This document shows, piece after piece, positions 1 to 8,608 of a DNA stretch of 64,000 nucleotides. The position numbers and the translations under genes were made by a program. Source of the stretch: Candidatus Baldrarchaeum yapensis (GTDB taxonomy: Archaea > Asgardarchaeota > Baldrarchaeia > Baldrarchaeales > Baldrarchaeaceae). The stretch covers positions 18,736 through 82,735 of the forward strand of contig JAEOSH010000005.1 in the NCBI GenBank assembly GCA_016840465.1, given 5' to 3'. The number at the start of each line of letters is the position of its first letter. Position 1 is the stretch's first letter. Under the pieces are notes generated by a model that worked only from the letters and a program-made list of their open reading frames with translations, was not told the origin of the DNA and made no database searches.

Positions 1-270
1 ACCATACTCGGCAGAGAGGTGCCCGCCCATGTTGCTGCAAGGATAGAGTTCGAGTTGTCACCGATACTCGGTATTGGCAGAGTTAGCGAGGAAATCCTAG
101 AATCAGGGGTCGCAAGATACAGAACCTTGATTGCAAGAGATGAAGTGTGCGCGGCTGCGATGTGCAATCCAGCAGAGGTTTCACTTGTCGTTGAAAATGG
201 AGAACTTAAGTGGAAGATCGAGCGTAGCAGCGGTGAGGTAAAGACCTTCAGTGCACGCATAGAGGCGTAA
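1..270 (+). CDS. C-terminal end of an unidentified protein (truncated by window edge)
   Basis: The reading frame is open from the first base and ends with TAA at 270, so at least 89 C-terminal residues are present. An internal GTG at 19 is not convincing as a start because the frame continues upstream of it. The sequence is soluble-looking, with no membrane segment and two Cys in a CAAAMC context. I do not recognise the family. It is followed by a terminator-like hairpin and then by the methylene-THF reductase genes, so it probably ends its own transcription unit. Confidence 0.5.
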   Translation, partial: TILGREVPAHVAARIEFELSPILGIGRVSEEILESGVARYRTLIARDEVCAAAMCNPAEVSLVVENGELKWKIERSSGEVKTFSARIEA

Positions 271-297
271 TTTACCTACACAATTTATTTATTTCAT

Positions 298-330
298 CAA
301 AATTTGTTCAATACTCAAATTTTGTTTTTT
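298..330 (+). terminator. AT-rich hairpin plus T-run terminator
   Basis: A perfect 9-bp inverted repeat (CAAAATTTG at 298-306 and CAAATTTTG at 316-324, 9-nt loop) is followed directly by six T residues at 325-330. It lies 28 bp after the stop of the truncated first gene and 46 bp before metV. Archaeal terminators need mainly the T-run; the hairpin is extra support. Confidence 0.5.
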
Positions 331-375
331 ATTCTATTTTCATTCTAGCTAAAAAAGGAAAGGAGGTGAGAAAGG

Positions 376-1032
376 GTGATAATAACGACGCAAAAACCTT
401 TGGAAGAGATTCTAAATTACTTGAGGCCTTATAGGAAGATCTTCATCATAGGGTGCGGCACTTGTGCAACCGAGTGCCAAACGGGTGGGGAAAAGCAGGT
501 ACAGGAAATGAAGGAGAAATTAGAAAAGGAGGGTTTCGAGGTCGTTGGAACGGGGATGATAGAGAGCCCATGTGACGAGCGACTGACGAGGAAGTTTATA
601 AGGGCACAGAGAAAGAATGGTCGAGCATTAGATGATGCAGAAGCGGTTCTAGTATTGGCATGTGGCGCGGGAGTGCAGGTTGTTGCAGAGTTACTTGATA
701 AGCCGGTGTTTCCAGGGTTGAATACGCATTTTATAGGTAAGGTTGAGAGGATCGGAAGATTTTATGAGAGATGCAGAGCATGCGGGGAGTGCGTACTTGG
801 AGAGACTGGTGGGATTTGCCCTGTTACCCAGTGCGCGAAGGGGCTACTTAACGGCCCTTGCGGTGGTATGGCGGATGGGAAATGCGAGGTTGGAGGTTGG
901 ACTAGGCCCTGTGCGTGGGTGTTGATATATGAAAGGTTGAAGGCGATGGGGCGTCTTGATCTTTTCAAGAAATTCCGCCCGCCTAGGGATTATAGTAGGA
1001 AAGCAGGTCCAGGAGAAGTTGTATGGAGGTGA
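376..1032 (+). CDS. metV: MetV-like methylene-THF reductase C-terminal-type zinc/Fe-S protein
   Basis: The 218-residue protein matches the methylene-tetrahydrofolate reductase C-terminal family, known as MetV where it partners MetF in acetogens. An N-terminal cysteine motif (C27, C30, C34 in GCGTCATEC) is followed by a cysteine-rich C-terminal half (C133, C136, C139, C148, C153, C162, C170, C179) including CRACGEC and a GPCGG motif. Such proteins feed electrons to or scaffold MetF in the methyl branch of the Wood-Ljungdahl pathway. The GTG start at 376 has a perfect GGAGGTGA six bases upstream. The coding end abuts metF, indicating translational coupling. Family known; physiological electron donor not visible here. 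Confidence 0.85.
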   Translation: MIITTQKPLEEILNYLRPYRKIFIIGCGTCATECQTGGEKQVQEMKEKLEKEGFEVVGTGMIESPCDERLTRKFIRAQRKNGRALDDAEAVLVLACGAGVQVVAELLDKPVFPGLNTHFIGKVERIGRFYERCRACGECVLGETGGICPVTQCAKGLLNGPCGGMADGKCEVGGWTRPCAWVLIYERLKAMGRLDLFKKFRPPRDYSRKAGPGEVVWR

Positions 1033-1037
1033 GAGAA

Positions 1038-2018
1038 GTGGGAGGCGTTTTTAGCACACTCATGAGGAAAATAAAGAACGGCGAGTTTGTGATCACCGGG
1101 GAGATAGAGCCTGAGAAGACTACAAACATAGGGGAGATTTTAGAAGCTGCAGCGAAGTTGAAGGGTTACGTGGTTGCTGTTAACATCACGGATAATCCGC
1201 AGGGCTTTGCATACATGAGTGGACTTTTGCCTTCGTTCCTAATACAGGAAGTTGTGGGCTTAGAGGTAATATATCAGGTAACATGCAGGGATAGAAATCG
1301 GCTTGCCATCTTCTCGGATCTTCTCGCTGCAGGTAGCGTTGGAATTAGGAACATTCTTGCTCTGACGGGAGATCACGTTGTTTTAGGAGATGTTCCACAG
1401 GGTAAGCCTGTCTTTGATTTAGATGCTGCACAGCTCGTATGGATGATAAGAAGAATGGTTGACGAGGGGGTCGACCCTGCTGGTAACCCCATAGATAACC
1501 CCCCTAAGTTTCACGTGGGCGTTGCTGCGAACCCCAACGCGAATCCATTAGAGCCTGAGATATTGAAGCTTGAGAGAAAAGTAAGCGTTGGCGCGGAGTT
1601 TGTTCAGACACAAGTTGTTTACGACATAGAGGTTGCGAAGAGGTTCCTTGACGACGTTAGTTATCTTAAGGTCCCAATAATCATAGGAATATGCCCATTA
1701 AAGAGCGTAAAAATGGCAAAGTGGCTGGATGAGAAATGCCCCGGTATCAGTATACCTAAGGACTTAATGGAGGAGTTGATAAGGGCAAAAGAGCGTGGTG
1801 GCAAGCAGGCAATATGGGAGGTCAACATAGAGTACTTTGGAGACTTCATACGAGAGCTTCGTAGGACCACCCGTGCCGCTGGTGTTCATGTGATGGCCGT
1901 GGGAATGGAGGAACTGATTCCGCCGATAATAGAGCGTGCTGGGTTGGTCAAAGAAGCCATTGATTGGCGGACATATATTGTGAACAAGATAAGCAAAGTT
2001 ATCCTTCCTCAGAAATAA
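1038..2018 (+). CDS. metF: 5,10-methylenetetrahydrofolate reductase (MetF family)
   Basis: This MTHFR TIM-barrel flavoprotein of about 326 residues would reduce methylene-THF to methyl-THF. Typical features are the N-terminal TGEIEPEKT segment, NITDNP, the TCRDRNR block and LALTGDH near residue 110. I choose GTG at 1038 because a perfect GGAGGTGA lies at 1025-1032, five bases upstream; an upstream ATG at 1023 is in frame and also possible. It overlaps or abuts metV, so the two are one operon. A T-rich stretch (about 2037-2046) follows the stop. Mer lies 170 bp downstream, which gives two different C1 reductase chemistries side by side. Confidence 0.9.
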   Translation: MGGVFSTLMRKIKNGEFVITGEIEPEKTTNIGEILEAAAKLKGYVVAVNITDNPQGFAYMSGLLPSFLIQEVVGLEVIYQVTCRDRNRLAIFSDLLAAGSVGIRNILALTGDHVVLGDVPQGKPVFDLDAAQLVWMIRRMVDEGVDPAGNPIDNPPKFHVGVAANPNANPLEPEILKLERKVSVGAEFVQTQVVYDIEVAKRFLDDVSYLKVPIIIGICPLKSVKMAKWLDEKCPGISIPKDLMEELIRAKERGGKQAIWEVNIEYFGDFIRELRRTTRAAGVHVMAVGMEELIPPIIERAGLVKEAIDWRTYIVNKISKVILPQK

Positions 2019-2184
2019 TTTAAACCAAAATGTTCATTTTTTATCCTTCTATCCTCACATTTTGTTCTATTTCTTTTACCATTGTGTCCCTAATTCTTAC
2101 CTCTAATTTTTATTTAGAGCATGAAACTATGAAATTCTAGAATAAGTTGTTCCGGTACATGGCATTATTAGGCAGTGGGTGTGA

Positions 2185-3195
<1,011 letters not shown>

Positions 3196-3326
3196 AGCGT
3201 ATCCATAGTTCTCGTTTTTTTATTGATGAGCGCTCAGTTTCCACACCACTAATTTTTAGAAACGTATAAGTGACTTATTCGGGATACTTTAACCGTGTGT
3301 CAAGTAGAGAGGATGGAGGACTACGA

Positions 3327-4127
3327 ATGAATGACATTTTCAATCTGTTGGACTTCTTAGTGATGTTAATAGCAATATTTTATGTGATAGTAGTGATATC
3401 GATCGGAGAGGCTTTGAGAAAAGCAAGAAATCTGCCATCGACCTTCACTAGAAAAATTATACACATGTTTGCTGGATTCTCCGTTTATACGGTGCCATTC
3501 TACCCACACTTATGGCCGGCAACACTGGTTGCGTTGCTATTTACAATTCTAGTTTATCTATCTGGGCCAAGGACTCCCATAAAGAGGTTGCGCGGGTGGT
3601 TTGAGGTAATGGCTAGAGAAGAAGATGTGCTAGCAGGCCACATTCTTGGACCATTTTATTACTGTGTTTCCATAACCGTAGTTACAGGCGTTTTAACGTT
3701 TGGAGCCTTCCTTGGGTACCTTCCTGCTGCATATTATCTGATGGCGGGTATTGCTATAACAATAATGATGTGGGGAGATGGTGTAGGTGACCTGATAGGT
3801 AGACGCTGGGGCAAGCACAAGTATGAGATCGTTAAGGGGGCTCAAAGAAGCCTTGAGGGCTCCTTAGGTGTTTTCGTTTTCGGGTTCATAGGTGCATTGG
3901 TCGCAATAATGTTTTTCGGAGTGCTGGTCCCACAGGTGCCATGGAACAGGGTGGTAGCGTGGGAATGCTCCTTAGACATCTTCTCAATAATTATGCTATC
4001 ACTTATCGCTGCTGCACTTGGCACATTGATTGAGGCGATTAGCCCTCGAGGATTCGATAACATAACGATACCTTTCATTTTGACCCCGGTTCTCATAGCG
4101 CTAGGGGAAATAATGGGAGTTTTCTAG
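3327..4127 (+). CDS. SEC59/DGK1/VTE5-family polyprenol or phytol kinase-like membrane protein
   Basis: The protein has about 266 residues and seven or so hydrophobic segments. Family signatures are visible: TRKIIHMFAG near residue 50, the GDGVGDLIGRRWGKHKY block, the RSLEGSLGVF motif and the C-terminal EAISPRGFDNITIP motif. Members are CTP-dependent kinases of dolichol, phytol or diacylglycerol. In archaea the likely substrate is an isoprenoid alcohol, but this is inference. ATG at 3327 is chosen because GGAGG lies seven bases upstream; a TATA-like GTATAAG lies near 3265. It converges closely with the next, minus-strand gene. Confidence 0.75.
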   Translation: MNDIFNLLDFLVMLIAIFYVIVVISIGEALRKARNLPSTFTRKIIHMFAGFSVYTVPFYPHLWPATLVALLFTILVYLSGPRTPIKRLRGWFEVMAREEDVLAGHILGPFYYCVSITVVTGVLTFGAFLGYLPAAYYLMAGIAITIMMWGDGVGDLIGRRWGKHKYEIVKGAQRSLEGSLGVFVFGFIGALVAIMFFGVLVPQVPWNRVVAWECSLDIFSIIMLSLIAAALGTLIEAISPRGFDNITIPFILTPVLIALGEIMGVF

Positions 4128-4129
4128 CG

Positions 4130-4453
4130 TCAGTAGAGCCCTGCCTCGTCCATATATTTCTTTATTTCCCTGATGGCTCGCTGAGCCTTCTCGCTCATTC
4201 TCACCTTCTTTTCAAGTTCCTCTTCTCGATGCTCTCTTCTTTCGGTCTTTGTCCTTTGTTGGATTGCGGATTCTCTACATGTACCATCGGGATTCATTGC
4301 ATGCTTTGCGCACATTGCAAATTTACATTCTGGGCCTTGGCAGAGGTCACCAGCCCATTTGCAGAAGTATATCACAGTTTTGCTCATACGCTTTTTCACA
4401 AGTGCCTTTTGAGCACACCTAAAGAACTTACACTTCACGGTGCACCTTTTCAT
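4130..4453 (-). CDS. Small cysteine-rich protein with charged helical tail
   Basis: The 107-residue protein has an N-terminal half with nine Cys (C4, C8, C13, C31, C38, C43, C48, C59 and neighbours), suggesting one or two zinc or Fe-S sites. A strongly charged helical tail follows (RTKTERREHREEELEKK). I do not recognise a named family. Convergent with the polyprenol-kinase-like gene, three bases apart. The coding assignment rests on the conserved-looking Cys spacing and the ordinary codon use; the antisense frame gives a less protein-like sequence. Confidence 0.65.
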   Translation of the reverse strand: MKRCTVKCKFFRCAQKALVKKRMSKTVIYFCKWAGDLCQGPECKFAMCAKHAMNPDGTCRESAIQQRTKTERREHREEELEKKVRMSEKAQRAIREIKKYMDEAGLY

Positions 4454-5055
4454 AACTCACACCCAGATTTTCAGAGTGTCTAGAGAAAAATCGCATGAAA
4501 AGGCACCACTCCTCTCATTGCTTATAAATCCCTCTTAAAAAAGTTGTACGAGCTTCTTATGGGCGCTTTTTTGGTGGAGGTTGCATGAACTATCTTTTTG
4601 GGAATATACATGTTCACGAAACCGCCACCACTTGGCATCATAAAATTTATAACTCTAAGCTAAGACGTGCATTCTCTTACATAAATGTTTCTTTTATCGA
4701 AGTGATTCCCGGTATGGCTCGTTCTGGTCGGAACTTTTCCTAAGTAGATTCATTTTGTATGCTTCTCCATATAATTTTTAGGCGTATTTCATGTGTTAGA
4801 ATCGAACTTCTATTGTTATGCACGTAAATGATAATAATCTTCATTTCGTGGTCGGCATATGGAGTACTATTAATAAAAAGAAAATCACGTCATTAACTTG
4901 CTTTTTCTCGGTTTAATATTTTGAAGGACAAATCATATATCTTTAAATGCCTGTGGTCAGTTTTGTGCACGGAAATACCCAGCCCTTGTGGGCAATACTG
5001 TTCTTTGACATCCTAAGTTTCAATGCCAATGGTCCCTAGACAGAGGAGACAATCT
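4454..5055. other. Long intergenic region with one possible small gene
   Basis: About 600 bases between the cysteine-rich minus-strand gene and the GNAT gene carry no long reading frame. A TATA-like CTTATAAAT at 4521-4529 precedes a 52-codon frame with a ribosome binding site (listed separately). A second promoter-like ATATCTTTAAAT near 4938-4949 is placed to serve the acetyltransferase. I see no tRNA, CRISPR or clear structured RNA in it. Confidence 0.5.
4585..4743 (+). CDS. Possible 52-residue small protein
   Basis: A short frame of 52 codons starts at ATG 4585 and stops at TAA 4741-4743. It has a GGTGGAGG ribosome binding site about five bases upstream and a TATA-like CTTATAAAT about 60 bases upstream, the expected order for a real archaeal gene. 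The predicted product is basic and His-rich near its N terminus (NIHVHETATTWHHK) with no recognised family. Supported only by signals, not by homology. Confidence 0.3.
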   Translation: MNYLFGNIHVHETATTWHHKIYNSKLRRAFSYINVSFIEVIPGMARSGRNFS

Positions 5056-5565
5056 ATGGCTTTAAATAATAGATCTGAGATCAATGTGCGGGAGTATCGG
5101 GATAGAGATAAAGCTATCCTCTCGAAAGTTGCGTTTAGAGCGTTTATGTGGCCTCATGATGCGGTATGGGCAATATGGGGGCTTGATAGCCGAGATATCA
5201 CGTTTGTTGCGGAGATAAATGGAGTGCCGGTCGGCGCGATAGAGTTAGAGACGTTTTACTTTAAGGATAGAGAGCATGGCTACATATACTACATATTTGT
5301 GGACCCAGATTATTGGGGGCGTGGAGTTGGAACCGCACTTATGAATAAGGCAGAGGAGTATTTTAGATCTGAGGGCATTTGTGATGTTTGGGGGACCACA
5401 TGGACGAAGAACTATCGTATGAGGAGGTTATTCGAGAAAACAGGATATAAACTCATAAGTAGAGAGGAGTTGCGTAAGAAGTACACTAGACGCGAATATA
5501 AGACTCTACTGTGGAACCTTTATGCGGGGCCGGGGGAACTTATTTACTGGAAGAGAGTGTGCTGA
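5056..5565 (+). CDS. GNAT-family N-acetyltransferase
   Basis: A protein of about 169 residues with the GNAT fold. It has IYYIFVDPDYWGRGVGTALM, containing the acetyl-CoA pyrophosphate-binding loop GRGVGT, then the helix and TKNYRMRRLFEKTGY typical of motif B. ATG at 5056 is chosen because GAGGAG lies seven bases upstream; an earlier ATG at 5023 has no such site. Aromatic-rich C terminus. Substrate unknown. The gene ends nine bases before the PRPP-synthetase-like gene, which suggests co-transcription. Confidence 0.85.
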   Translation: MALNNRSEINVREYRDRDKAILSKVAFRAFMWPHDAVWAIWGLDSRDITFVAEINGVPVGAIELETFYFKDREHGYIYYIFVDPDYWGRGVGTALMNKAEEYFRSEGICDVWGTTWTKNYRMRRLFEKTGYKLISREELRKKYTRREYKTLLWNLYAGPGELIYWKRVC

Positions 5566-5574
5566 GGTGGTTAT

Positions 5575-6570
5575 GTGACGTGGAAGATAATACTATGTAG
5601 TGGCGCCGAACATTTAGAAGAGGATCTGAGAAAGTTGGGTTATGACGTATATAAGTCCGGATTAAATTATGATGGAAAACGATTCTTCCCAAATAGTGAC
5701 CTCTATACAAGAATAGACGGAATAGATGAGTTGAGTGGGAAAGACGTTCTCGTGATTCAGAGTGGTACCTTCAGCGGTGAACTTGATAGGGAAAAATTCA
5801 CAACTGCAGATAGGGTTTGGGAAGTTTTGCAGGTACTTGATGTGCTCAGGTGTCCGCTTAAAGTTGAGGAAAAGGGACATAAAGTGTATGAGTATGAGGA
5901 GTTAGAACCTCCTCGGAGGATAGAAGTTCTGTATACCTTTCTCCCTTGCGCGTTGCAGGATAAGGCGTTTAAAACGGGAGAGGCCGTTTCAGCAAAACTG
6001 GCGGTCGAGTTAACACTTGCAAAGGCCGACAGAGTTATTACAATAGATCCTCATCCCCCAGAGGACGTTTGGTGGGTGAGAAGGCTCAGGGAGGAAAATA
6101 AATTAGTAATATTATCAGCAGTCCCTATGCTTATCGATGAGGCGTCCAATAGATTTGGCATTAAGGAGTACGAGTTAATAGCGCCGGACGAGGGTGCACA
6201 GCGTAGGCTCGGAATACGTGGATTTACAAAGCAGAGAATTGACAGTTTTACTGTCGTAATGCGTGGAGAATTGAACGTTGCGGGGAAGAATGTTATTGTG
6301 ATCGACGATCTGACAAAGAGCGGATCAACTCTGATAAAGGCGAGAGAGAATCTCATGAAAATGGGCGCACAGGACGTTATCTGTTGTGTGACGCATGTGC
6401 TTCCCACAGTGGAGAAAGGAGAAGAGTTGCTTCGGAAACTTGTAGAAAGGATTAACGGGAGGATTTTGACAACAAATACTGTTAGAACACGAACATTTGA
6501 GGAAGAACATCCAGAATGCCTTGTAAGCATAGCCCCACTCATAGATAAGTACTTAAAATCTGCGAGGTAA
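5575..6570 (+). CDS. Ribose-phosphate pyrophosphokinase-like phosphoribosyltransferase-fold protein
   Basis: This 331-residue protein has the two-domain PRPP-synthetase architecture: an N-terminal domain with VIQSGTFSGELD, a DPHPPEDVWW segment resembling the catalytic-loop region, and a C-terminal PRPP-binding loop VIVIDDLTKSGSTLIKA around residue 240. The loop keeps the acidic pair but reads KSGST where PRPP synthetases usually have DTGGT. It may therefore be a divergent paralogue that uses a different ribose phosphate, rather than the housekeeping Prs. GTG start with GAGGTGG just upstream. Confidence 0.7.
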   Translation: MTWKIILCSGAEHLEEDLRKLGYDVYKSGLNYDGKRFFPNSDLYTRIDGIDELSGKDVLVIQSGTFSGELDREKFTTADRVWEVLQVLDVLRCPLKVEEKGHKVYEYEELEPPRRIEVLYTFLPCALQDKAFKTGEAVSAKLAVELTLAKADRVITIDPHPPEDVWWVRRLREENKLVILSAVPMLIDEASNRFGIKEYELIAPDEGAQRRLGIRGFTKQRIDSFTVVMRGELNVAGKNVIVIDDLTKSGSTLIKARENLMKMGAQDVICCVTHVLPTVEKGEELLRKLVERINGRILTTNTVRTRTFEEEHPECLVSIAPLIDKYLKSAR

Positions 6571-6573
6571 CAT

Positions 6574-7371
6574 TCACTCTCCAGAAGAATCAGGGGGATC
6601 CGTCCAGATAACTATTTTTCCTTCTTGCCAGTCCCTGATAACCTTACGTGCCGCTTCATCGATATCCGGCTCTCCACCTTTTTTTAACCTCTTTAATCTG
6701 ATTGCAAGTTTCTTAAGGAGCTCTAACGGGTCTTCATCATCCACGCTGTATGTTCTCAGGAATACATCTTTCATTTTTTCCTTTAACTTCCTTATTAGTG
6801 AGATTGCCGGAAGAATGGGGTCATCTAACGACTCTGCTCTCAGAGCTCCTTTATATATGAGCGACTCCTCGTCTTCTGCGGGAAAAACACCGGGTGTGTC
6901 TATTATCCGCAATTTTCTACTGATTTTATAGGCTTGAGAGTGTTTGGTAATGCCGGGCATCGACCCCGTTGCTGCGCTGTGCTTCCCCTTTAAGATGTTA
7001 ATGATGGTGCTCTTTCCGACATTAGGATAACCCACTATTGCAACCCTAACTGGTATTTGAGGTGCGTTTTTCAAGATTTCCCTTCGCAGCATCTTCGTAC
7101 CCATTCTCTCACGTGCACTGATGAAAACCGTTGGATACTCTTTACTCAAATAGCGTTTCCATTTTTCCAAGACCTCTTTAGGAACAAGATCCGCCTTGTT
7201 GATAACAATAATCACCTTTTTTCCCATTTCCTCAGCAAATTTTTCTATTCTCTTATTTCTGAAAGCTTCTGGATCTCTCGGATCTAAAACCTCGAGAACA
7301 ACGTCACATTCTTTAATTACATCGATTACCGTTTTCCAAGTCTTTTTACCGCCAGCGACCTTGCTATGCAT
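6574..7371 (-). CDS. Circularly permuted GTPase (YlqF/YawG/NOG2 type)
   Basis: About 265 residues. The GTPase motifs appear in permuted order: G4 NKAD near residue 58, G5 SAR, then G1 GYPNVGKS near residue 115 and G3 DTPG further on. This order marks the RbgA/NOG family, which assists assembly of the large ribosomal subunit. ATG at 7371 is chosen because GAGGAGGT lies about six bases upstream; the longer frame to 7428 adds a hydrophobic stretch without a binding site. Convergent with the PRPP-synthetase-like gene, three bases apart. Confidence 0.85.
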   Translation of the reverse strand: MHSKVAGGKKTWKTVIDVIKECDVVLEVLDPRDPEAFRNKRIEKFAEEMGKKVIIVINKADLVPKEVLEKWKRYLSKEYPTVFISARERMGTKMLRREILKNAPQIPVRVAIVGYPNVGKSTIINILKGKHSAATGSMPGITKHSQAYKISRKLRIIDTPGVFPAEDEESLIYKGALRAESLDDPILPAISLIRKLKEKMKDVFLRTYSVDDEDPLELLKKLAIRLKRLKKGGEPDIDEAARKVIRDWQEGKIVIWTDPPDSSGE

Positions 7372-7488
7372 GACTACCTCCTCTACCTTAATGAGCAGAT
7401 GAAAAAATAAGCGAATTGCATACAGCACACATTATTGCTGGAAATACCTTCACAGGCAACAATCGATACCTTAGGAGAACTCCGATAT

Positions 7489-7690
7489 CTGGCGATCATG
7501 AATAGTGGAGAGAAAGCCTTTTGTGCCAGTCCGCCGTCTTAAGGTGGGGTGTGCGGGCCACGGCGCCGAAATCTTGGGCCGCAGAGCCCGCTTCTTGAGA
7601 CTGCCGGCGACCTTGGATCGAATAGTTGGGCTCAGAGCCCGAATACCAAGTTGCCGGTAGTCAAGGCAAACAGGCCGCACACCACCCACC
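7489..7690 (+). ncRNA. Candidate IS110 bridge RNA
   Basis: This non-coding, GC-rich stretch folds by eye. A 5-prime hairpin closes with CTGGC (7489-7493) and GCCAG (7525-7529). A long outer stem pairs 7543-7559 with 7673-7690 (GGTGGG with CCCACC, then GTGTGCGG with CCGCACAC). Inside it are two hairpin units: GGGC/GCCC at 7576-7589, and a stem of 7601-7616 with 7646-7660 using several G-U pairs and capped by GGGCT/AGCCC at 7628-7640. The two units resemble each other in sequence (both contain TTGGGC then CAGAGCCCG). A 5-prime hairpin plus two similar guide loops, just upstream of an IS110 transposase, is the known bridge-RNA layout. Guides are not assigned. Confidence 0.5.
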
Positions 7691-7706
7691 CTAGAGTGTG
7701 GTGGCG

Positions 7707-7965
7707 ATGCCTAAAAAGGTTTGCGGGGCCGACGTGCATGCAAAAAACAATTCACGTCTGCATCCTCGATGAAAACGAAAACACCTACCACACAAAAGCG
7801 GAAAACTCGCCCGCCGGAGTATCAGCACCTGCAAAATCCCTGAAACTCATGATCGTGCAAACCGCAACCATAGAGTCCACCGCAAACCTCTGGATGCCCA
7901 CCGCCCCCGCGCTCTAAAACGCTGACATCGACGTGATAATTGTAAACCCGTATCACGCAAAGCGC
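7707..7965 (+). pseudogene. IS110-family transposase, N-terminal remnant
   Basis: ATG 7707 opens MPKKVCGADVHAK, the start of the IS110 DEDD (RuvC-like) domain with its first catalytic Asp. An extra A in the A-run at about 7742-7747 shifts the frame; the continuation reads KTIHVCILDENENTYH. Later IESTANLWMPTAPAL matches the conserved MEATGNYWMP-like block. A TAA at 7915-7917 replaces the expected Glu codon, after which [16 protein letters not shown] continues. The remainder, including the C-terminal Ser-containing domain, is missing: from about 7966 the DNA is crotonase-derived on the other strand. Clearly inactive. Confidence 0.8.
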
Positions 7966-8350
7966 GCCAACCTTACTTCAGGTACGGCAAATGCCGCATC
8001 CTCTGATGCAACAGTAAGATCACACGCCTCGACTATTTCACAACCTCTACCATACGCTATGCCGTTAATTACCGCGATCACCGGTTTTGAATATGTGGCG
8101 ATTTTTTTATGCAGGCACGACGTACTCCATGAAAAGCGAGTATGCTTATAAGGATTCTTTACCGGATAAATAATCTCTGTTAAATTTTTCATTCTGTTAT
8201 ATCATCCCCAGCGCAGAATGCTCATACAGTTCCCGTGATCGTAATGCAATTATCTCATCATCTTCGGCCATTTCGATCGTCTTAGTAATCTCCTGCCATG
8301 CAATTCTGTCTAATGCATTCAGTTTATTCGGTCTGTTTATTATTCATGCG
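7966..8350 (-). pseudogene. Enoyl-CoA hydratase/isomerase (crotonase) remnant
   Basis: On the minus strand, 8345-8219 encodes RPNKLNALDRIAWQEITKT and onward, the N-terminal crotonase block. After frame breaks, about 8100-7972 encodes the central core [18 protein letters not shown] followed by [20 protein letters not shown]. The CoA-binding oxyanion region between these is scrambled and the gene stops at PEVRL, where IS110 sequence begins. GRGCE replaces the usual GGGCE. Its intact relative would have acted in beta-oxidation-type acyl-CoA hydration. Confidence 0.75.
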
Positions 8351-8608
8351 ATACCCTCTTCTTTTTCGTAAATTATGTTACTGAACTAGGCTTTTCCTCT
8401 TCCAACTTCTCACTGTCTGACTCTCCGCTACTTTCATAACTTTTGATGTATTTGTAGCGGAGAGTTTCCCACATCCCGGGCGGGCTCATTAAATGCGGAG
8501 CACCGTTCATATAAGGGTTCCGGCGCCGCGAAAGTTGTCGCATGCTACAAAATGCAACACTTCACGTTTCTGCCCCGTTCTTATAGTGACAGTTTCGACA
8601 CATAAATG
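8351..8608. other. Gene-free stretch after the crotonase remnant
   Basis: No reading frame, promoter or RNA fold could be supported here. It is probably decayed sequence between the crotonase remnant and the CPBP protease gene, which ends at 8609. Confidence 0.4.

Noticed and set aside
3214-3250. C/D box sRNA between mer and the kinase-like gene
   Set aside because: A TGATGA-like box is present but no correctly spaced D, C-prime and D-prime boxes were found.
6051-6542. 163-residue antisense frame inside the PRPP-synthetase-like gene
   Set aside because: Low-complexity Ser/Phe composition and full overlap with a clear gene.
7471-7689. 72-residue minus-strand frame
   Set aside because: It lies fully inside the structured RNA and has an unnatural Arg/Gly/Pro composition; GC-rich RNA genes often give such frames.
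7489-7690. RNase P RNA or SRP RNA as explanation of the structured region
   Set aside because: The conserved RNase P motifs (ACAGAA, GGCUUA, AGGAAAGUCC-like) and the SRP helix 8 GGAAGG/GGAGCA pattern are not present; position upstream of IS110 fits a bridge RNA better.
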